Part shown: piece after piece, positions 14,614-25,000 of the stretch | Layout of the letters: each line of letters begins with the position of its first letter | Numbering within the stretch: position 1 is the stretch's first letter | Position numbers and translations under genes: made by a program | The notes under the pieces: generated by a model | What the model saw: the letters and a program-made list of their open reading frames with translations, nothing else | What the model was told of the DNA's origin: nothing | The model's database searches: none | DNA from: DATAXP01 sp036272935 | GTDB taxonomy: Bacteria; Planctomycetota; Planctomycetia; Pirellulales; PNKZ01 | Assembly (NCBI GenBank): GCA_036272935.1 | Contig: DATAXP010000080.1 | Coordinates: 1 to 37,302 of the forward strand | Direction: 5' to 3' | DNA length: 37,302 nt

Positions 14614-16815
14614 TTACTGCCGCAAAACAAATTCCTTGGCGTTCACCAAACTCCACGTAACATCTTCCAACGCCGCGCGGCGATCACGCGCTTCGGCCAG
14701 GTAGCGGGTCATCGCCGAAGATTCTTCGCCGGACGGTGCGCGTCCGAGCGCTGTCCAATATAGTTGATCAACTATTTCGGTAGGCGAAGCACCCGAGCCT
14801 AGCAACGCTCCGAGCCGGTTGTCGCCGCGCTGCAGCAGGTCGTTGAGCGCCTGGCCGCTGATGAGTTGGAACGTCTGGCCGAGCGTCGGTTCGGTCGAGC
14901 GCTCGCATTCGCACGACAGCAATCGCGGCGGCTTGCCAAACTGGGAGAGAAACTGCTCTTCCATTCCCGAGCCGTCGCGGCTCCGGCCAATGCGCACTCC
15001 CGGTAACTCGCCTGCCCGCACGCCGGCCGGATAGCCGAGGAACTTCGCCCTGGTGCCGGTCACCTGGTGCAGAGCGTCGAGCAATTGCTCGGCCGACAAC
15101 GATCGCAACAGGGCATGCGAGTAGTTCGTCTCGTCACCGGCGTTGGTGTCGTTCGTTGCGGTCGCGAGTTGATACGTGCGCGACTGCATGATGCGCCGGA
15201 TCAGCGGCTTGGCCCGGTAACCGGAGGCGGCAAAATCGCGGGCCAGGGCGTCGAGCAGTTCCGGATGGCTCGCCGGGTTCGTAGCGCGAAAATCGTCGAT
15301 CGGATCGACAATGCCGCGCCCCATCAAATGGAACCAAACACGGTTCGCCTGGGCACGCGCGAAATATGGGTTCGTAGCGTCGGCAATCCAGTCGGCCACG
15401 GCCAGCAGTGGATCATCGCCGACGTGCGGGCCACGCCCCGCGCCGAGGAACTCGGCACTAGTCTCCTGGTTGGCATTTACCAGCACGATCTGCTCGCCGT
15501 CGAACTCATGCTTGTCGTTCTTATCGCGGCGGCGATTCTCCAGAACCTTGTAATCGACGCGGCGAAAGACTTCGGTCCAGCCGTTGTAGTCGTCCTGCGT
15601 CCAGCGATCGAACGGATGATTGTGGCACTTGGCGCATTGCAGCCGCACGCCGAGGAACACCTGGCCGATGCTCTCGGCGCGAGTGATCGGATCGCGCATC
15701 GCCCGGTAGAAATTCGCGGGCGGATTGCGGTAGGTGCTGCCACGCGCCGCCAACAGTTCATGGGCCAACTCGTTCAGCGGCTTGTCGTCGGCCACAGCCT
15801 GCCGCAGCCAGTGATAAAAGACCTGCACCCCCTTGCGATCGAGCGTGCGCTCCTCGACACGCAGCAGGTCGGCCCACTTCTGAGCCCAAAAATCGGCGAA
15901 CTCGGGACGATCGAGCAGTGTGTCGATCAGCCGGGAACGCTTGTCGGCCGCCGCATCGGCAACAAACGCACGTGCCTCATCGGCCGCGGGCAGCATGCCG
16001 AGCAAGTCGAGATACGCCCGGCGGACGAACACTGCATCGCTGCACAGGTCCGACGGGTCCATGCGTAGCCGGCGCAGCCGGGCCAACACGTGCTCGTCGA
16101 TGAAGTTGCTGGCTGGCGTGTTGCGCCATTGGTAGCCGGGGCGCTCGGGGACGAACGCCAGCCGCACGGTGGCTTGCCGGTTGAGGTAGCGGACGACCAG
16201 CGTCGTTTCGCCGTCGCGTTCGCGCTCGACGCTGCCCGACTCGTCGATCGAAACGATCGGATTCGACGGCGTGTAGACGGCCCAGCGCGTAACGTCGCGC
16301 GTGCTGCCATCGGCAAACGTGGCCTTAACGCGCACCTGCACTTTGGCGGCCGGGGCGACGACGAACTCCTCGCGCGGCGAGGCTTCGAGCTTCACCAACC
16401 GCGGCAAATCCGTGGGATCGGCTGGCACACCGTCGGCGATCCAGCGGCAAAGAATGTCATACTCGGGCGCTTCCGTGCGGAACCGGCGGCCACCGCCATG
16501 CGGCACCGCCGCCACCGCCTTCAGCACCAGTAGGCTCTGCTCGGGCTCCTGCGGATTGACGCGGCGTCCGAACTGCTCGCGCAATAAGATGTCGAAATCT
16601 CCGGCCGGGTTCTGGCCACGCAGGCTGAGCTTGAACCCGTTCTTGCCGTTCTGGTTGCCGTGGCAGGTGCCCTGGTTGCAGCCGGCCTTCGACAGGACCG
16701 CCATCACGTCGCGCCCGAACGTCACCGGCTCCGTGGCCAAGGCCCTGCTCGTCGCAGCGCTAAAAAGCGCAGCGGTTACGATGCACAAGCAATGCTGCAC
16801 GATCGGTTTGCGCAT
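14614..16815 (-). CDS. DUF1549/DUF1553 (PSCyt2/PSD1) exported protein with heme-type motifs
   Basis: The start chosen is the ATG at 16813-16815, giving a 733-residue protein with a signal peptide (MRKPIVQHCLCIVTAALFSA, cleavage after ALA). Near the N-terminus GCNQGTCHGNQNGKNGF is the cytochrome-like segment typical of the family. An Ig-like stretch follows (VRVKATFADGSTRDVTRWAVY). Then comes the DUF1549 domain with LQCAKCHNHPFDRWTQDDY, a true CxxCH, and DUF1553 with RVWFHLMGRGIVDPIDDFRATNPASH and LLSCECERSTEPTLGQ. These large planctomycete proteins pair with DUF1501 genes and are thought to act outside the cytoplasm, perhaps in polymer breakdown. Its partner lies downstream across the inserted cassette. 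Confidence 0.92.
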   Translation of the reverse strand: MRKPIVQHCLCIVTAALFSAATSRALATEPVTFGRDVMAVLSKAGCNQGTCHGNQNGKNGFKLSLRGQNPAGDFDILLREQFGRRVNPQEPEQSLLVLKAVAAVPHGGGRRFRTEAPEYDILCRWIADGVPADPTDLPRLVKLEASPREEFVVAPAAKVQVRVKATFADGSTRDVTRWAVYTPSNPIVSIDESGSVERERDGETTLVVRYLNRQATVRLAFVPERPGYQWRNTPASNFIDEHVLARLRRLRMDPSDLCSDAVFVRRAYLDLLGMLPAADEARAFVADAAADKRSRLIDTLLDRPEFADFWAQKWADLLRVEERTLDRKGVQVFYHWLRQAVADDKPLNELAHELLAARGSTYRNPPANFYRAMRDPITRAESIGQVFLGVRLQCAKCHNHPFDRWTQDDYNGWTEVFRRVDYKVLENRRRDKNDKHEFDGEQIVLVNANQETSAEFLGAGRGPHVGDDPLLAVADWIADATNPYFARAQANRVWFHLMGRGIVDPIDDFRATNPASHPELLDALARDFAASGYRAKPLIRRIMQSRTYQLATATNDTNAGDETNYSHALLRSLSAEQLLDALHQVTGTRAKFLGYPAGVRAGELPGVRIGRSRDGSGMEEQFLSQFGKPPRLLSCECERSTEPTLGQTFQLISGQALNDLLQRGDNRLGALLGSGASPTEIVDQLYWTALGRAPSGEESSAMTRYLAEARDRRAALEDVTWSLVNAKEFVLRQ

Positions 16816-16907
16816 GACGAGGTGGGCACAGGCCGGGGAGGCAAGCGAGTGGGGGCCTGCATTATAGCCGGCTTGGCTCCAGTGAGGCAACGATTCGGCG
16901 CCGGCCG

Positions 16908-17627
16908 TCAGTGTTTATAGGTCCACTCCGCTCGGCTGTATTTCTGCTCGACCAGTTCCTGCACAAGATCAGTAGGCAACGGGCCATAGGGGGCGACGGC
17001 TTGCCAGGCGTCGATAAGCGCGGCGCCGAGCCGCTCGGCGGATACCGGCACATTGGTAACGAACGCCGTGTGCGGCCGGTGGTCGCGGTATTCCGGCTGG
17101 CGCGGCGGCGTGCCGAGGCACTCGCCGATCAGCTCCAGCGGAAAGTCGTACAGCAGCGTGCCATGGTACAGCAGGTGCTCGCGGCGGCAGCGCATGCTGT
17201 TGCCCGAGAATTTCCGGCCTCCGATCGTCAGGTCGCAAGTCCCTTGCCACTCGACGGCCGGCACGAGCGGACGCAGGGCCGCGACCATCGTCTCCATCAC
17301 CGTGCGATGGGCGGCATCGAGCAGGCGCATCGCAGGGCGAAGCCGATAGCTCAACACCAGTGCGTACATCAGGCAGCCCGGGCCGGCAATGACCGCTGCC
17401 CCCCCGCTGCTGCGGCGGAGAATCGGGACGTCGCGAGCACGGCAGGCCGCCTCGTTGATTTCCGCCGCCACGCGGCTCGATCGCCCCACGACCGCCAGCG
17501 GCCGCGGCGCCTCCCACAGGCGCAACACTTCGCGCGGCTCGCCCGACCGCTCAGCCACGTCGAGCAGTGCTTCATCGAGTGCCAGGTTTTCTTCAGGCGT
17601 CGGGCAGGTATGATTCAGCAACAACAC
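16908..17627 (-). CDS. Lipoate-protein ligase A family protein
   Basis: A 239-residue BPL/LplA-fold protein that attaches lipoate or octanoate to lipoyl domains, or carries out a related acyl transfer. Visible motifs: LALDEALLD at the start, WEAPRPLAVVGRSSR, the lipoate-binding RRSSGGAAVIAGPGCLMYALV (71-91), and the lysine site GRKFSGNSMRCRREHLLYHGTLLYDF (about 138-163). The accessory C-terminal domain of classical LplA is short or absent, so it could be an LplA/LipM-like transferase rather than an ATP-dependent ligase. The start is a GTG at 17625-17627, 35 bases from the divergent HEAT-repeat gene. No 2-oxoacid dehydrogenase gene is adjacent. Confidence 0.85.
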   Translation of the reverse strand: MLLLNHTCPTPEENLALDEALLDVAERSGEPREVLRLWEAPRPLAVVGRSSRVAAEINEAACRARDVPILRRSSGGAAVIAGPGCLMYALVLSYRLRPAMRLLDAAHRTVMETMVAALRPLVPAVEWQGTCDLTIGGRKFSGNSMRCRREHLLYHGTLLYDFPLELIGECLGTPPRQPEYRDHRPHTAFVTNVPVSAERLGAALIDAWQAVAPYGPLPTDLVQELVEQKYSRAEWTYKH

Positions 17628-17662
17628 GGCAGTCGTTCATTCCATCCAATTGACGCACTCGC

Positions 17663-18667
17663 ATGTCCGAATCGCAATCGCCGCAATCCGCTCCGCGCTT
17701 CTCGCCCGACAACGCCCTGCCACCGGTCGAGCCCCCCAGCGCGACGTTCATTCTGCAACTGTTCCTCATCCCCGCGGCCATTGTAGCGATCATCGTCTGC
17801 GTGTGGCTGGCGTTCAATTGGCTGGCACAGCGGGGAAGCGATCCGTACGACTACCTGCAGGCGCTCGAGCGCGATAGTGCCGTGCGTTGGCAGGCGGCGG
17901 TGAACCTGGCCGATGCCCTGCGCGACGCGCGGCATGCCGATCTGAAGCACAACCGCGCCGTGATTCAACGCCTGGTCGCCATCACCGATCGCGAGATTGA
18001 CGCAGGGCTGACCGACGAAGATTCGCTCAAGCTACGCGTGTATCTGTGCAATGCCTTGGGCGAGTTTGCCGAGCCGGAAGCGGTGCTGCCGGTGCTGCTC
18101 AAGGCCGCAAGCACGCAGCGGCACGAGAGCGAAAGATTCGTCCGGTTCGCGGCAATCAAGGCGATCGCCGTATTGCTCAACAGCTCACCGGACTTCGATC
18201 GCCGTGGGCATCGCGAGGTGCTCGACGTGTTGCTCAAGGCCAGCGATGACCCGGAGCCGGTGATTCGCTCGACGGCGGCTTTCGCGCTGGGCGCATACGG
18301 CGGCGACGAGGCGCAGCAGAGATTGGAACGCCTGCTAAACGATGCGTATCCCGACGTGCGCTACAACGCCGCGACGACACTAGCTCGGCTTGGCAATGCC
18401 GCTGCGGTGCCGGTGCTCGTCGAGATGCTCGACCCGAAATCGTCGGCAGGAATCGCAGCCGAGGAGGAAGAAGGGGCGCGCGAGTACAAGCAGACCACGA
18501 TCTACGTCAACGCCCTGCGTGCCGCCGGTGACCTGGCCCAATCAGCGCAGGCCGAACAGTTCGACACGCTGCGCGAGGCGATCGAGCGCTTACGGGCCTG
18601 CCATCCCACCGGCGCCGTCGACGTGCAAGCCCGCGATGCTCTTCGCGCGCTCGACGGGCGGAAATAA
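17663..18667 (+). CDS. Membrane-anchored HEAT-repeat protein
   Basis: A 334-residue protein with a short Pro-rich cytoplasmic start, one transmembrane helix at about 30-52 (FILQLFLIPAAIVAIIVCVW), and a soluble part made of helical repeats from about residue 75. The clearest repeats are VIRSTAAFALGAYGGDEAQQRL and VRYNAATTLARLGNAAAVPVL, both classical HEAT/PBS-lyase type, and earlier ones are looser. It likely serves as a scaffold for protein-protein contacts at the membrane; no enzyme site is seen. The gene ends inside the left arm of a 100-bp inverted-repeat element, with its stop codon formed by the first bases of that element. Confidence 0.88.
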   Translation: MSESQSPQSAPRFSPDNALPPVEPPSATFILQLFLIPAAIVAIIVCVWLAFNWLAQRGSDPYDYLQALERDSAVRWQAAVNLADALRDARHADLKHNRAVIQRLVAITDREIDAGLTDEDSLKLRVYLCNALGEFAEPEAVLPVLLKAASTQRHESERFVRFAAIKAIAVLLNSSPDFDRRGHREVLDVLLKASDDPEPVIRSTAAFALGAYGGDEAQQRLERLLNDAYPDVRYNAATTLARLGNAAAVPVLVEMLDPKSSAGIAAEEEEGAREYKQTTIYVNALRAAGDLAQSAQAEQFDTLREAIERLRACHPTGAVDVQARDALRALDGRK

Positions 18668-18765
18668 CCACAGAGACATGGAGGCACGGAGATAAGCACG
18701 GAGCAGCCGAACAAATTATTCTCTCTTCTCCGTGCCGTCCTCTGTGTCTCTGTGTCTCCGTGGTT
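18666..18765. repeat. Miniature inverted-repeat element related to the GxxExxY cassette ends
   Basis: The ends read AACCACAGAGACA (18666-18678) and, reverse-complemented from 18753-18765, AACCACGGAGACA: 12 of 13 match. An inner pair GGCACGGAG (18683-18691) and CTCCGTGCC (18728-18736) is perfect. The right arm carries the same CACAGAGACACAGAG core as the 14115 and 14574 repeats. It lies between two converging genes, may act as a two-way terminator, and supplies the final codons of the RND gene. Confidence 0.7.
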
Positions 18766-21700
18766 TTTCCTCTTTCGGATTATGATGGCCGATCGGCTGC
18801 GGAGGCGGGCCGAAGGATTGCAGCACGTCGTAGAACACCGGCGTGAGAAACACTCCGAAGATCGTCACGCCCAGCATGCCGGCGAACACCGCCATGCCGA
18901 GCGTCTGCCGCATCTCGGCCCCGGCACCGTGGGCGATGACCAACGGCACCACGCCGAGGATGAACGCGAAGCTGGTCATCAAGATCGGCCGCAACCGCAG
19001 CCGGCACGCTTCGAGCACTGCTTCGCGCCGCGGCAGCCCCGCTTCCTGGCGTTGCTTGGCGAACTCGACGATCAGGATCGCGTTCTTGCTCGCCAGCCCC
19101 ACGAGCACCACCAGGCCGATCTGCGTGAAGATGTTAATCTCCATGTTCGCCGCGTCCACTCCGGCCGCCGAGCAAAGCAAGCACATCGGCACCACCAGGA
19201 TCACGGCCAGCGGCAACTTCCAGCTCTCGTACTGCGCAGCCAGCACCAGGAACACGAACACCGTGCCCAGGGCGAACACGTACATCGCCGTGTTGCCGGC
19301 CTGTAGCTGCATGTACGTCAACTCGGTCCAGGCGTACGACATCGAGCGCGGCATGATGCGATCGGCCAGCTCCTGCATGCGGTCGATCGCCTGTCCCGAG
19401 CTGTAGCCGGAGGCGATGTTCCCGCTCACCGCGGCGGCCGAGTACATGTTGTAGCGCATCAGCATCACGGGGCCGGTCGTATCGTGTACGTGCAGGATGG
19501 TGCCCAGCGGCACCATGTCGCCGTGGTTGTTGCGCACTTTCAGCAGCAAGATTTCATCGACCCGCTCACGGAACCGGCGGTCGGCCATCACGTTCACCTG
19601 CCACGAGCGCCCGAACTCGTTGAAGTTGTTCACGTAGAACGAGCCCAGGTACACTTGCAGCGTGGTGAACAGATCGCTGATCGATACGCCGAGCGCCATG
19701 CACTTCGTGCGGTCGATATCCAGGTACAGCCAAGGCGTGTAGGCCCGCGAGCTGTTGAACAGGCCGTCGAGCTCGGGCGAGTCGTTCCCCTCGCGGACCA
19801 GCTCGTCGCTGACCTTTTGCAGCGTGGCGAGCCCCAGGTTGCCACGGTCTTCGATCACTAACTTCAGGCCGCCGGTGGTCCCCAGGCCTTCGATCGGCGC
19901 GGCGCCGAAGATGCTCACCAGCGCCTCGCGCACGTCGCGGCGGCAGGCATCGCGCAGCTCGGCAGCGATCTGGTCGCCGGTACGTCCCGGTCGGTCGTGG
20001 AACTCCTTGAGCATGACGTACATCGAGCCCATGCTCGGCGCGTTGGCGCTCAACAGCAGCGACTTACCGGAGATGCCTACGGTGTGCGCGACGGCGTCGT
20101 TGCGGCGGGCCAGCGTCTCGATCCGCCGCATCACGTCCATGGTGCGCTCGACGCTGGCCGAGTCGGGCAACTGCACGTTCACCAACAGGTAGCCCTTGTC
20201 CTGTTGCGGCACGAACCCGGTAGGCACGCGGGTGAACTCCCACCACGTGAGCACCAGCAGCCCGGCATACAGAATGAGCACCAGGTACTCAACGCGCAGC
20301 AGGGCGCCAACCGTGCCCGTGTAGGCGCTCGTCCCCTTGCCGAATGCCCAATTGAAGGCGCGGAAGAACCAGCCGAGCGTGACGTCGAGCAACCAGGTGA
20401 GCGGATCGCGCTTGGCGCCGCGCGGCTTGAGCAAGATCGCCCCGAGGGCGGGGCTGAGCGTGAGCGAGTTGAATGCCGAGATGAGTGTTGAGGCGGCAAT
20501 CGTGACGGCGAACTGCCGGAAGAACTCGCCGGTGATCCCGCCAATGAACGCGCACGGCACGAACACCGCGGTCAGCACCAGGGCCACGGCGATCACCGGG
20601 CTAGTGACCTCGTCCATCGCGTGATGGGCCGCTTCGCGCGGCGGCAAGCCTTCGTCCAGCCAGCGCTCGATGTTCTCGACCACCACGATCGCGTCGTCGA
20701 CCACGATGCCGATGGCCAGCACCAGGCCGAATAACGAGATGTTGTTCAGGCTGAACCCGAGCGCGGCCATGATCGCGAATGTACCGACAATCGCCACCGG
20801 CACGGCGACCAGCGGAATGATCGCTGCCCGCCAGTTCTGCAAGAACACCAGCACTACCACGGCCACCAGGATCACCGCGTCGCGCAGGGTGTTGAACACC
20901 TCGCGGATCGAATCGCGAATGAACGGCGTGGTGTCGTAGACGATCGCATAGTCGAGCCCCGTCGGGAATCGCAGCTTTAGGTCTTCCATCTTGTCGTACA
21001 CGCCTCGCGCGGTATCGAGGGCGTTGGTGCCCGGCAACTGATAGATCGACAAGGCGACCGACGGCTGACCGTCGAGCGTGCACGACTGGTCGTACTGCTG
21101 GCTGCCAAGTTCCACCCGGGCCACGTCGCGCAGCCGAACGACGCTGGTTGCACCGGCTGTGGGAATGCTGGTCGAAGCGCTTTCACCGGGAGCCGGCATT
21201 CCGGCGACGTTCGAGGCGGTGGCGCTTTCGAGTTGGCTTTGGTTGATCTTGATGATGATGTTCTTGAACTGCTCGGGGTCGACCAACCGGCCGAGCGTGT
21301 TGATCGTCAACTGGAACTGCTGCCCAGGCGGGACCGGCTGCTGGCCGATGGCTCCGGCGGCGACCTGGATGTTCTGCTCGCCGATGGCGTTGACGATGTC
21401 GGCGGCCGTGAGATCGAGCGCCGCAAGCTTCTCGGGATCGAGCCAGGCGCGCATGCTGTAATCGCGCTGGCCGAGGTACGAGACGTTGGCCACGCCGGGC
21501 AGACGACCCAACTCGTCGCGAATCTGGATCGTGGCATAGTTGCTGAGGAAGATGTCGTCGAACTCGCCGTGCGGCGAGTATAGGTTGACGATCATCAGTG
21601 TGTTGGGCGACATCTTCTTGACGTTGATCCCTTCGCGCTGCACCAGGTCGGGGATCACCGGCAGCGCCAGCGACACCCGGTTCTGCACCAGCACCTGGGC

Positions 21701-22009
21701 CATGTCGGAATCCATCCCTAGCCGGAACGTCACCAGCAGCGTGTAGGTGCCGTCGTTCGTACACTGGCTCGACATGTACAACATGTTCTCGACGCCGCTC
21801 ACCTGTTGCTCGATCGGCGCGGCCACCGTGTCGCGCAGCGTCGAGGCGTTCGCCCCGGGATACAGTGCCGTGACGATCACCGTCGGCGGCGTGACATCGG
21901 GATACTGCGCCACCGGTAGCGTGAGCACCGCGATCGCCCCGGCCAGCGTGATGACAATCGACAGCACGCTGGCGAAGATCGGCCGCTCGATGAAGAAATG
22001 CGAGATCAT
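18716..22009 (-). CDS. RND efflux transporter, HAE1 family (second of tandem pair)
   Basis: Inner-membrane proton-driven multidrug pump of 1097 residues. It begins MISHFFIERPIFASVLSIVI, the usual first helix. TM4 carries the proton-relay aspartates in GIVVDDAIVVVENIERWL, and the late helices show QIGLVVLVGLASKNAILIVEFA and RPILMTSFAFILGVVPLV. Two large periplasmic loops are intact, with a short Ser/Ala-rich insertion near residue 270. The last 20 or so residues (KEEKPRRHRDTEDGTEKRE) are encoded by an inverted-repeat element and are not native pump sequence. It follows a close paralogue by 24 bases. The bases before its ATG belong to a GGGGTTAGGGG-type repeat and offer no Shine-Dalgarno. Confidence 0.96.
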   Translation of the reverse strand: MISHFFIERPIFASVLSIVITLAGAIAVLTLPVAQYPDVTPPTVIVTALYPGANASTLRDTVAAPIEQQVSGVENMLYMSSQCTNDGTYTLLVTFRLGMDSDMAQVLVQNRVSLALPVIPDLVQREGINVKKMSPNTLMIVNLYSPHGEFDDIFLSNYATIQIRDELGRLPGVANVSYLGQRDYSMRAWLDPEKLAALDLTAADIVNAIGEQNIQVAAGAIGQQPVPPGQQFQLTINTLGRLVDPEQFKNIIIKINQSQLESATASNVAGMPAPGESASTSIPTAGATSVVRLRDVARVELGSQQYDQSCTLDGQPSVALSIYQLPGTNALDTARGVYDKMEDLKLRFPTGLDYAIVYDTTPFIRDSIREVFNTLRDAVILVAVVVLVFLQNWRAAIIPLVAVPVAIVGTFAIMAALGFSLNNISLFGLVLAIGIVVDDAIVVVENIERWLDEGLPPREAAHHAMDEVTSPVIAVALVLTAVFVPCAFIGGITGEFFRQFAVTIAASTLISAFNSLTLSPALGAILLKPRGAKRDPLTWLLDVTLGWFFRAFNWAFGKGTSAYTGTVGALLRVEYLVLILYAGLLVLTWWEFTRVPTGFVPQQDKGYLLVNVQLPDSASVERTMDVMRRIETLARRNDAVAHTVGISGKSLLLSANAPSMGSMYVMLKEFHDRPGRTGDQIAAELRDACRRDVREALVSIFGAAPIEGLGTTGGLKLVIEDRGNLGLATLQKVSDELVREGNDSPELDGLFNSSRAYTPWLYLDIDRTKCMALGVSISDLFTTLQVYLGSFYVNNFNEFGRSWQVNVMADRRFRERVDEILLLKVRNNHGDMVPLGTILHVHDTTGPVMLMRYNMYSAAAVSGNIASGYSSGQAIDRMQELADRIMPRSMSYAWTELTYMQLQAGNTAMYVFALGTVFVFLVLAAQYESWKLPLAVILVVPMCLLCSAAGVDAANMEINIFTQIGLVVLVGLASKNAILIVEFAKQRQEAGLPRREAVLEACRLRLRPILMTSFAFILGVVPLVIAHGAGAEMRQTLGMAVFAGMLGVTIFGVFLTPVFYDVLQSFGPPPQPIGHHNPKEEKPRRHRDTEDGTEKRE

Positions 22010-22033
22010 GCGGAGGGAGCTAGGGGTTAGGGG

Positions 22034-25000
22034 CTAGGGAGCCGGGGGCGGCCTGTCATCCGCTTGCGGCTTAGCACGCCGCCGGATCAAAAACGGAATG
22101 CCCAGCAGCAGGATTCCCAGCGCCATCGTCAGTGCCGACGACCAGCGCTGTGCCGTGCGCGTGTTGAACGGCCGCCGCTCGGTCAGCCCCTCGATCACGT
22201 AAAAGAACGCCGGGGTAAACAGCAGGCCGAACAGCGTCACGCCGAGCATGCCGCTGAACACGGCGATGCCCAGTGCTCGGCGCATCTCGGACCCGGCACC
22301 CTCGGCCAGCACCAACGGCACCACGCCCAGCACGAACGCAAAGCTGGTCATCAGGATCGGCCGCAGGCGCAGCCGCGTTGCCTCGACCGTGGCTTCCATC
22401 AACGGCTTGCCCTGCTCGCGCAGCAGCTTGGCGAACTCGACAATCAGGATGGCGTTCTTGCACGCCAGGCCGATGAGCACCACGAACCCGATCTGCACGA
22501 AGATGTTGATCGACATCTTCATGATCATCACGCCGGTCGTCGAGCAAAGCAGGCACAACGGCACCACCAGGATCACCGCCAACGGCAACGACCAGCTCTC
22601 GTACAGCGCCGCCAGCGCCAGAAACACGAACACCACCGAGAACGCGAACACGTACATCGCCGTGTTCCCGGCACGCACTTCCATAAAAGTGATCTCGGTC
22701 CATTCGGTCTTCATCGAACGCGGCAGCTTGGCATCGGCCAGGCGGCCGACCTCGTCGATTGCCTGCCCCGAGCTGAAATCGTTGCGAATGCTACCGTTGA
22801 TCGGCGCCGAGTTGTACAAGTTGTAGCGCATCACGAGCACCGGGCCGGTGATCTCGCGCACGGTGACCAGCGTCGACAGCGGCACCATCTGCCCCAGGAT
22901 GTTGCGCACCTTGATTTGTGAAAGGTCGGATGTGTCTTGCCGAAAGCTGCCCTCGGCCTGCACTACCACCTGCCAGAAGCGGCCGAAGGCGTTGAACGGG
23001 TTCGTGTAGAACGACCCAAGGTACACCTGCAGCGCATTGTTCACCTCGCCCAGCGAGATGCCCAGCGAGCGCACCTTGAAACGGTCGATGTCCATGTACA
23101 ACTGCGGCGTGTTCGAGCGGAACAACGTGATGATGCCGAACAGTCCTGGTTGTTTGCGGAGATCGCTGATCAGGCCGTCGGTGTTTTCTTGCAGCTTTTC
23201 AAGTCCCAGCGAACCGCGATCCTCGACCATCAGCTTGAACCCGGCCGTCATCCCCAGCCCCGGCACGGCGGGTGCGCCGAACACGCTAGCAAGGCCGTCG
23301 CGCACCTCGCGGCGGAACGTTTTATTCAACCGGGCGGCAATCGCGTCCGCGGTCAGGTCGGGGCCGTGCCGCTTGTCGAATGGATCGAGCACGACGAACA
23401 TGTTGCCGAAGTTCGAGCTATTGCTGCCAGTCAACAGCGAGAAGCCCGACATCGCCACCACGTGCCGCACGCCGGGCGTCTGGAGCGCCAGCTCGCGTAG
23501 CCGGGCGATCACCTTATCGGTGCGCTGCAATGAGGCGGAATCGGGCAGTTGCACGTTGACGATCAGCCGCCCTTGGTCCTGCTGCGGAATGAAGCCAGTC
23601 GGAACGGTTTGAAACTCCCAGTAGGTGAGCGCCATCAGGCCGGCATACGCGATCAAGGCCAGCAGGCTCACGCGCAGCACGCAGCGGACCACGAATGTGT
23701 ACACCGCGGTGCCGGCATCAAACGAACGGTTGAACAGCCAAAAGAACCATCCCAGCACGATCACCAGCAGCCATTGCAGCGGATCGCGCCGGGCTTTGTG
23801 TGGTCGGAGCAACACGGCCGAGAGCGCTGGACTAAGCGTCAGCGAGTTGATGGTCGAGATGATCGTCGACGCGGCGATGGTGACCGCAAACTGCCGGAAG
23901 AACTGCCCCACGATGCCGCTGATGAACGCGCAGGGGACGAACACCGCGCTGAGTACCACGCCCACGGCGATCACCGGACTGGTGACTTCTTCCATCGCTC
24001 GGTAGGCCGCTTCGCGCGCTTCGAACCCCTGCTCCAGCCATCGCTCGACGTTCTCGACCACTACGATTGCGTCGTCGACCACGATGCTGATCGCCAGCAC
24101 CAGCCCCATCAGCGAGATATTGTTGAGCGTGAACCCCAGGGCTGCCATCACCGCGAACGTGCCGATGATCGCCACCGGCACGGCGATCAGCGGAATAAGC
24201 GCTGCCCGCCAGTTTTGCAGGAACGTGAGCACCACCAGGGCCACCAGCAGCGTCGCCTCGAACAGCGTTTTCTCGACGTCTTTGACCGACTCGTCGATGA
24301 ATGGCGTCGTGTCGTAGGCGATCTCATAATCGATCCCTTCGGGAAACCGTGGCTTCAACTCTTTAAGCCGCTGCTTCACCCGGTCGCCGACCTCTAGCGC
24401 ATTGGTGCCGGGAAGCTGGTACACCGCCAGGCCGACGCTCGGCTTGCCGTTGAGCGTGCAACTGGTCACGTAGCTCTGGGCCCCCATGCTGACGCGGGCC
24501 ACGTCGCGCAGCCGGACGATCTGCGGCGTTCGGGCACTGTCGTTGGCGGTTGTGGCCCGCAGCACCACGTTGTCGAACTGCTCGGGCTCGCTAAGCCGTC
24601 CCAGGCCGCCGACGGGTAGCGCCATCGGCACATCGCCCGCGACCGGCGGCTGCCCCAGCATCCCGCTGACGAATGGTACGTTCTGCGACTGGATGGCGGT
24701 GATGATGTCGGTGGCGCTGAGGTTGCGCGCGGCGGCGAGCTGCGGATCGAGCCAGCCGCGGATGCTGTAATCGCGCTGGCCGAAGATGAAAATGTCCGAC
24801 AGTCCCGGCACGCGGAACAACTCGTCGCGAACGTAGATCGTGGCGTAGTTGCTGACGTACAGGTTGTCGTAGCGGCCGTCGGGCGAGTAGAAGTTGATCA
24901 CGAACAGGATGTCGGGCGAGCGCTTGCGGATGGTGATCCCTTGGCGCTGCACCTGTGTGGGCAACTGCGGCATCGCCAGGGCGACACGGTTCTGCACCAT

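Noticed and set aside
15067..16068. Plus-strand frame of 333 codons
   Set aside because: Antisense to the DUF1549/DUF1553 gene, which has clear motifs; no ribosome site or recognisable domain.
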